From Bolinopsis microptera (lineage: Eukaryota > Ctenophora > Tentaculata > Lobata > Bolinopsidae): a DNA stretch of 64,000 bases. The stretch's first letter is position 1. The number at the start of each line of letters is the position of its first letter. The stretch spans positions 9,911,983-9,975,982 of the forward strand of contig NC_087077.1 in NCBI RefSeq assembly GCF_026151205.1, given 5' to 3'. A program made the position numbers and the translations under genes. Positions 35,448-64,000 of this stretch are shown in pieces. Below the pieces are notes generated by a model. It ran no database searches and was not told where the DNA came from. It worked only from the letters and a program-made list of their open reading frames with translations.

Positions 35448-36428
35448 GTAAGCACAAAATCATTTTAGAAATCTTCGAATTTCATGTTTGACCGGTGCAC
35501 CAAAAACCGGTCCCAAAAAAACATGTACGGTTCTTTTATTTCCCACCCTTTCGTCGAAACAAAAAGTTGAATTAACATATTCCCTTTCGTTTCAGAATTT
35601 GTTAGGATGCTGCACCACGACTATATTGAGTTGTTGAACAAAGTTTGCAGAGTACCATTTGGTACTGATAGAGGCAGTTTGCAGAGTGACAAGTGCTTCC
35701 TAGAACTGTTTCATCTGCACGAAAAAGTTGGACTAAAATCAGTTGAGCTTTACGAGGAAATCAATCGATATAGCAGTAAGAGTTTGCAGAATTTAGATTT
35801 GAAGAATTTTCCGAATTATTTTTATTGTCATCCACTTTGACTTTTTTAGTTTAGATAAGTTCATTGACTTGACAGTAATAGTATTATGAACAAATCAGTA
35901 CAATGATAATTTTCAGACAGGATGGTTGAGATGGAAGGAGAAGATCCTGCGACAGGACACTCATATTATTCAAAGGAGATGATCAGCTACAAAATGACAT
36001 ATTCCTATCGAAACTTCATAGAACCAATACTCCTCAAGGCAAATGACATGGTAGTACGAAATGCTAAACATGTTGCTGCAATAATCTTCGCGATTGGCAT
36101 AGTCATCTCAATCGTTTTCCTTATCTTATCCGGGTTAGATTTTAACGTTTTAATTAATTTCATATTTTACGTAAACAGGTATTCGATCGATTGAAATCTT
36201 AATGGTAAATTTGCTAACATCGAATTGTACATTTCTTCTAACAATCATTTCTTCAGATTAACGAAACCTGACAGCTATGCCCTACCGATGCCAAACTTTT
36301 ACGATACCTCAAAAACGCAAAGAAAATCTTTCTTGTTCGGGAAACTCCAAAATTATTTCTACGGACTTGATATCAAGGAACTACCATTGCCTGGCGCTTA
36401 TAACAAAGGGAGGAAGTATTTCCCCTGA
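35351..36428 (+). CDS. unrecognised 221-aa membrane protein (4 exons)
   Basis: Exons 35351-35447, 35596-35775, 35917-36133 and 36257-36428 join exactly in phase (1, 1, 2) with GTAAGC/GTAAGA/GTTAGA donors and TTTCAG-type acceptors, to a TGA stop. The N-terminus (MKIMILIALMCIAPTALYLL) is a signal peptide or anchor. About 110 polar residues with two cysteines follow, then one clear transmembrane helix (AAIIFAIGIVISIVFLILSG), then about 57 residues rich in aromatic and basic residues ending GRKYFP. A polyadenylation signal AATAAA lies at about 36773. Not recognised as any family; possibly lineage-specific. Complete and compact, unlike its repeat-filled surroundings. Confidence 0.72.
35596..35775 (+). 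CDS. exon 2 of membrane protein gene
   Basis: 60 residues, phase 1-1, acceptor CGTTTCAG, donor GTAAGA. Contains the two cysteines (NKVCRVPFG, SDKCFLEL). Confidence 0.7.
35917..36133 (+). CDS. exon 3 of membrane protein gene (transmembrane helix)
   Basis: Phase 1-2, acceptor TTTTCAG. The helix follows a basic VVRNAKH stretch. Confidence 0.7.
36257..36428 (+). CDS. exon 4 of membrane protein gene (tail, stop TGA)
   Basis: Phase 2 entry, acceptor TTCTTCAG; tail with KSFLFGKLQNYFYGLDIKEL and a closing GAYNKGRKYFP. Confidence 0.7.
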
Positions 36429-39347
36429 AAATGCTGTCACAATGGAGGAACTATAGATTGAAAAACGATCTCTACTGTATTCCAGATAAACAAATGATGA
36501 GACGAGATCAACATGGTGTACTGCCAATACTACTGGGATTCGTTGGAGATTGTTGCCGATGGAAATGAAATGATTTTGAAAAGATTAATCATTGAAATGA
36601 TAATTCTAGTGTCATTGCATCGAGTCATATACAATTTTACATTTTTAACAGTCAATTATTGAGCTTTGAACATTATTGACATTGTGATTAAGTTTTTATT
36701 TTTTAAATTTTGAGTCCATGATCGAAGTTTAGATGCAATGTTTGACCAGTTTTAAGTTGCATCGATAACTTGAATAAATTGAAATTTGAAACTTCGAATA
36801 TTTTTGAATTTCAAGTATTTGAGATATGCTCGATTATTCATACTGTTACTATCTTATACCATTATTACTGCAAAAAACCAAAAAATCCCAAAAAAAGTTT
36901 TAAAAGAACCCTAAATAAAAAGAACTTGTTTTATTTTGAAATAAACATTGTTGATTGTATTTGTGGGGTATGACCTAAAGAGCCTGAGTAAACTATCCAA
37001 TATCTTTCTATTAGTGCTTTTCATGCAACAAGTAAAACTATGTTACTTGTCAACGTGGACTAAAAGTTAAGATCACCTCGTTATTTTCTTGGAAACCCAC
37101 ATTACATGTTTTGTAAAATTAACATTGTGGAATGTATGAGCTTCTTTTTTTAATTGGTCGGTGGTTAGTGGTTTAATTGATGGTTTTGTACTGCAAATGT
37201 GATAATGATATTTAAGTGACTCACTTTTTGTCCCTCTCTCACACACTCACTCTCTCTCTCTCTCACTCACTCTCCTCATTTTCATTTACAACTCCCCTAA
37301 TTACTGCTTTGTACATAATTAGGTAATTTGGCAGTGGAGCCTATATTAAGGATTACTATTGGATACGTATATTATTATTACTTGATGAGCGCTCAGAATT
37401 AAATTTACTCTAATGCGGTCGGTTTGATCAACTAAGCGAGTTTATATTTTTGCACAATTTTGACTTTTACACTGTTTATACTTTTGCGATTCAACTGCGA
37501 TAGTGAAGTCCCGGCCGCAGGGTTACACTAGTTTAAGATAATTTGGCACATGCACAGTGCCGAATTATCTACCGGACATGATTATTCACGCAGGACGCTG
37601 ATTCGAAGACGAAAGAGACTGAGGCAGCTCATGATCGGTCATATCAGCAAGCGTTTCTATGTTTTCATACAAATGTTTCCTTCGATTGGCTCGTGTCGTT
37701 TTACTTAAGGTTTCTTTGGATCTCCTCTTTCTACAGACAATAACATTAGTCGATTTTCTTTGGATAAACTATCTTGATACATGTAGAGACAATGATCGAT
37801 TGTGAATGCTGAATGACTATTCCTCAGACCTCAATCACAATGTAAACCGAATATTAGGCTTAGGAGACACAGTGGGTAATAACTTAATAAAGATCGTATA
37901 GCCACCTATCATTGGGATTATTACGTTCGTTTTTTGTATGTTTCAATGTGTTGAGAGAGAGAGAGAGTAAGACGCTTCAGTTGCTTACCATTGTGACTAT
38001 TGTTACTTCTTCACTATTGTGACGCATGTCAACTGTTTACTATTGTTATTAAAAACGCATAGTTCTGGAGTCGCACGTTGAACTGATTTTATTATCATGG
38101 ATTCGACTCAGTATAAGAAATACCTAGAATACTAGGCATTTGAAATGGATTCGGACTTTTAACAAAGCACGATTTAATTTCCGAATCTCTGATAGTAATA
38201 TTCTGCTTCCAACGGAGTCGACTCTAAAAACCGAGCTTAATAAAATCTGTTTACCATAATTGTGACGCAGAAAATAGCACTATTTATTCGACAGAGCGAA
38301 CATTAAACTCGTATAATTTGTCGGTACAAAATCGATAAATAAAGTAAAAATACGGTATTTCGCCAGGTTAACCTTCTCAAATCTGTCTCACAATGACTTG
38401 CAAATCCGCTCTTTATAAATCCGTCTCAAATGTGCTTATGAAGCATATAAAGGATATTTTAGGTTTGAGATTGCTATTTAAAATCAACCGTCAACTAATC
38501 AAAAGACTTTATGTAATGTGAAACTTATATCAAGGTAAGTGGCGTGGTACTGCTGATTCAAACTAATCTGACTTTGCTCATCGATAGGCAAAAATCTCTC
38601 TTGCCAATACTAACAGTTTGCCCGTCGAAGGTCTTTGATATTTCCTTCTATGATTTTATCAATATCGATCTAACAGCATTTTAATTTCTATTCACTAACT
38701 TGGGGATTTAATTGAATAATGAACAGTCTCTTAGTTTATGTTAAAGCTAAGTTAAGTGTTAGGTTTACGATAAGGGTAGGTGTTGTATAAGCGATATGAT
38801 AGACTTTAAATCTGGCATAGGTAAAATATCGGGCAAATTTTTGTTCCTTAATCATATTTATAAACGAACAAAAATAGATTAGCTTTACTTGAACAGCACC
38901 ACATCCATATTAATTGATAATATCAATCTTTCTCACGTAGGGGCACTGATGGGGGCACAAAATCCGTGCAATGATTCGAGACCCTTAAAATCATAAGAAC
39001 CATATTTTCTGTCAATCCTATATCCCATTCTAAAGTAAATAAAATTTAATGTTACCTGAGGTATAATTCTGTACCTGCTCAATACTTGAGTCAGGTTGGT
39101 AAAAGAATATGCACTTCAGTCATTTAATCATAATCCAACAGGTCTTCTCTCGCTTCAAGGCCTGCAGTTCTACTCGTCAGTAAAAAGTCCCAAATCTTTT
39201 GATTTTATTGACCAGACCCGTTACCAGCTTGTGTGGTCAGTAACTTTAAGAAACTCTGTTGACGAATCTACATTTATACCTTTCCTTGTCTTGATCGGTA
39301 TCTTAAATATCGACTTGAACTAAAATATTTTAGTATCACAGCATGGT
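36429..39347. other. intergenic, no gene seen
   Basis: Lies between the convergent 3' ends of the membrane protein gene and the Kv gene. Holds poly(A) signals near 36773 and 36913, a CT-rich tract at 37240-37275, and a perfect-looking hairpin agataatttggcac / gtgccgaattatct at 37537-37571. Confidence 0.45.
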
Positions 39348-61478
<22,131 letters not shown>

Positions 61479-62930
61479 TAATAGAAAGTGCCCACTTTGA
61501 TCGCGTGGATCAATCAAAATACTAACCAAAGAAAAACAATATGTCGTGCGAATGTGATCTGATTTAGTAAAACAATGTAAGTTTACAGATTTAGTGAAAC
61601 AATGGAAGTGGACTGTACCAACCATGCATCCTTCATTCCTTGTCCATTGGACGCTGCTGCGATGATGGCGGACGCGGAGCCAATGACATTCCTTGACATG
61701 TGTACCACTCAAGTACCTCCCACAATGGAGTCAGGCATTTGTGTTCAGACGACAGCTAAATGGACTATACGTAAAACAGCCGATAATGAGCTTACAAAGG
61801 TCGAAAGTGTGGTACTATTGTTATGAGTAAAGCGTTTATAATACAGGACAGGGCGGCGACTATTAATGTCGCATAATACTTAATAGAGTCGTCAATATAT
61901 AAAGACTATAATTGTACAAAGACAACAGTTCAAACTGTTTCGGAATAGTAATTAATTGTTTTAAGCGTTGTGAACTGATACACAAATAAGTTAACGAGTT
62001 CACGTATGATGTGTATATGGCATATTAATCGAACCAGTAACATCCTGTGTAAACAGACGTTAGAAAACATATACAAAATAGTTAGATATAATACGGTCCA
62101 ACATACCAATTACCACCGGTCTGTATGAATATTTACTACAATATTCTTCACCAGTACAACCAGTGTTCGCCAGAAAAATATGCAAAACATGCAACATGAA
62201 AGCCACAAATTAATAGAACACGGTTATATCTAAATAATAGTTGTATTAATAGCGGTCCTGGCACTGGTACTGGTAGTTGCAATTACAGTGCCAACTGGGC
62301 CCAGTCCAGTGGTTAAATGACGGTAGAAAGGTAAAGAAGGAAGGGGAAGTGACGTATAACTTAAATAAAATATGTTTTCTGCTCAGAATCAGCACAAACG
62401 CGGGAACATCTGTAAGAGGACAACTCGCGAAACACAGCAAATACAAGATAGTATGCAAATTACAGACGTGCAACTTTAAAACCGCAAATTATCCGCACTA
62501 CACCACTATAACACCACTGTACGGTTCTATTAATCGATACTCGAGACAGTGAACATGTGTCATAAACCAATCATAACACTATACACTATACAAATCTGTT
62601 AGTGTTACGTAACACTACTGATTTGTTACATTTATTAAGAATACGTTTCAGAAAAGGAGTATATCTATAATAGTATATTCGAAAAAATCCTGATAATTGG
62701 ATAAAATATTATCAGCATGGTTTAACATGGTACGTGATAACGTCAAATGGTAAGTGTCAAACCATTAAAATATACCGATTTCGGGCCACATAATTGCACT
62801 AACCATGTCTGTAACCATTGTAACGGTAAAGTGATTAACAGATACAACTGATAATATGAATACTAACTGATAATATACAGGGAGATGAGCTGCAGTATGT
62901 GACCGGAATATGCCGGGTAGTATAGGCACT
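61479..62930. other. upstream of Kv; no gene seen
   Basis: May hold the Kv promoter. A 74-codon plus-strand frame at 61602 overlaps the open stretch upstream of the Kv start codon and is probably a shadow. Confidence 0.35.
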
Positions 62931-63025
62931 GACTATACCATGGTAGTGACAGTGTCTATACCATGGTAGTGACAGTGTCTACACCATGGTAGTGACAGTG
63001 TCTATACCATGGTAGTGACAGTGCG
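62928..63025. repeat. 24-bp minisatellite (CTATACCATGGTAGTGACAG type)
   Basis: About four tandem units with one T/C change; each contains the palindrome CCATGG. Confidence 0.9.
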
Positions 63026-64000
63026 TCTGTTTCGATGGTACTGGGGAGGAAGATCACGGTAGTTAGAGAAAAGAGACAAACTGATTACTGAGATCAGGAT
63101 CAGTCTGAAGCCGCGACATTAACACCAGAAAACTTTATGGAATTGAACAAATTATTCATATAACAATTCAACTGAGGGAGATGTCAGTCTCAGAGATTCA
63201 GATACTGATAACACAGTCACGCGAAGGGATAATTATATTCAAACTTATCCCGCGTTGCGCGGATAGGTGGGAAAATAATACGATCCAGTGTGCATAGTAC
63301 GAGGGATTGTTAATGTTTTGAAAACATGAGCGTGCTAAAGCGTTGAACATAAATATTTTTCTGAAAGACTGTTGAAACTGCAACGGAAATCGATGTATTT
63401 TTGAAGGCTGATTCCGAATCACCCCACATGACATAGGTTTAAAATGCTTCCCTGACGAGTTATTAATATTAGATCAAGAGCCTATTAGTCCGTGGTTCTG
63501 CTGCAGCCGCAAGTCTAGCACGTCCACTTAATTGTACGACCACTGTTCTAACTCCCCACATAATTGTTTTACTACAAGATAAGATTATAAAGCAAGTCAC
63601 ATGACAAATTTGACCAATGTGCGTCGTAGAACTATAGAAGGTCATGTGATACGCCGTAAGCGTCATCGACATCAGAACACCTGACATTTAGTGACTGGCG
63701 CGCTGAGTAGTTTCTGATAGTGGAAATTAAAACTCAAATAAGTAAAAGACAAGATACCACTTAACAAACCAAACCGGTCGAGTGAATAAGGGAAGGGATT
63801 CTTATTATTGTTAAAGCTGAGTAAGGATTATTTTCTAAATGGGAAAAAACAGCGGGATGGATCAAAATAACGCCGTCCCTTAGCACCATAGTGGTATCCC
63901 GGAGGAGTTTATAAAGACATCGAGATAAGTGATAAACGCTATCACAGCTTTTCTGGTTAAAGAACGGGGAAGAAATAGAATTTCGGGTGTGGAAGCAATG
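63026..64000. other. no gene seen
   Basis: AT-rich flank with only short frames; no motif recognised on either strand. Confidence 0.4.

Overview
This is a window of an AT-rich animal genome. Small coding exons with GT-AG introns encode metazoan extracellular modules (TSP1, sushi-like, GCC2/GCC3-like) and a Shaker-type voltage-gated potassium channel. These sit among tRNA-derived SINEs, MITEs, a Penelope-like element (PLE) with GIY-YIG endonuclease, non-LTR debris and many minisatellites. A non-bilaterian or other marine invertebrate (cnidarian or ctenophore) fits, but this is inference from style, not proof. Bacterial operon logic does not apply.

Layout. 1-7.6 kb, minus strand: the 5' part of a large secreted multidomain gene. 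It has a signal peptide, then galactose-binding-like, two sushi-like, two TSP1, one sushi-like, two TSP1, galactose-binding-like and GCC2/GCC3-like exons. Every intron is phase 1, and the gene runs off the left edge. 7.9-15 kb: repeats. These include a SINE with a hAT-like MITE nested in it, a head-to-head pair of truncated PLE copies each carrying what looks like a hammerhead ribozyme, a 320-bp GA tract, and a 1.4-kb foldback element at a TTAA target. 16.1-28.1 kb: a tandem segmental duplication. Each copy carries a complete three-exon gene for a small secreted protein (200 and 198 aa) made of the same two kinds of module as the end of the large gene. 28-35 kb: no gene seen, a long 25-bp minisatellite and one MITE. 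35.35-36.43 kb, plus strand: a four-exon gene for an unrecognised 221-aa membrane protein.

39.3-61.5 kb, minus strand: a Shaker-type Kv channel gene spread over about 22 kb. The T1 domain, S1, S2, S3, S4-S5, pore-S6 and a short acidic C-terminus can each be placed on an exon with matching splice phases; the S1-S2 linker exon is not found. Its introns host a decayed non-LTR element, several satellites, a foldback element, a mariner end, a duplicated satellite block, a 488-codon PLE-like reverse transcriptase ORF and a 42-codon membrane microprotein ORF. A separate possible first exon at 50 kb would splice in phase to the channel downstream of the T1 exons. 61.5-64 kb: upstream region, no gene seen apart from a short minisatellite.

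Exon calls were made by eye from reading frame, splice consensus and phase; no homology search was run.
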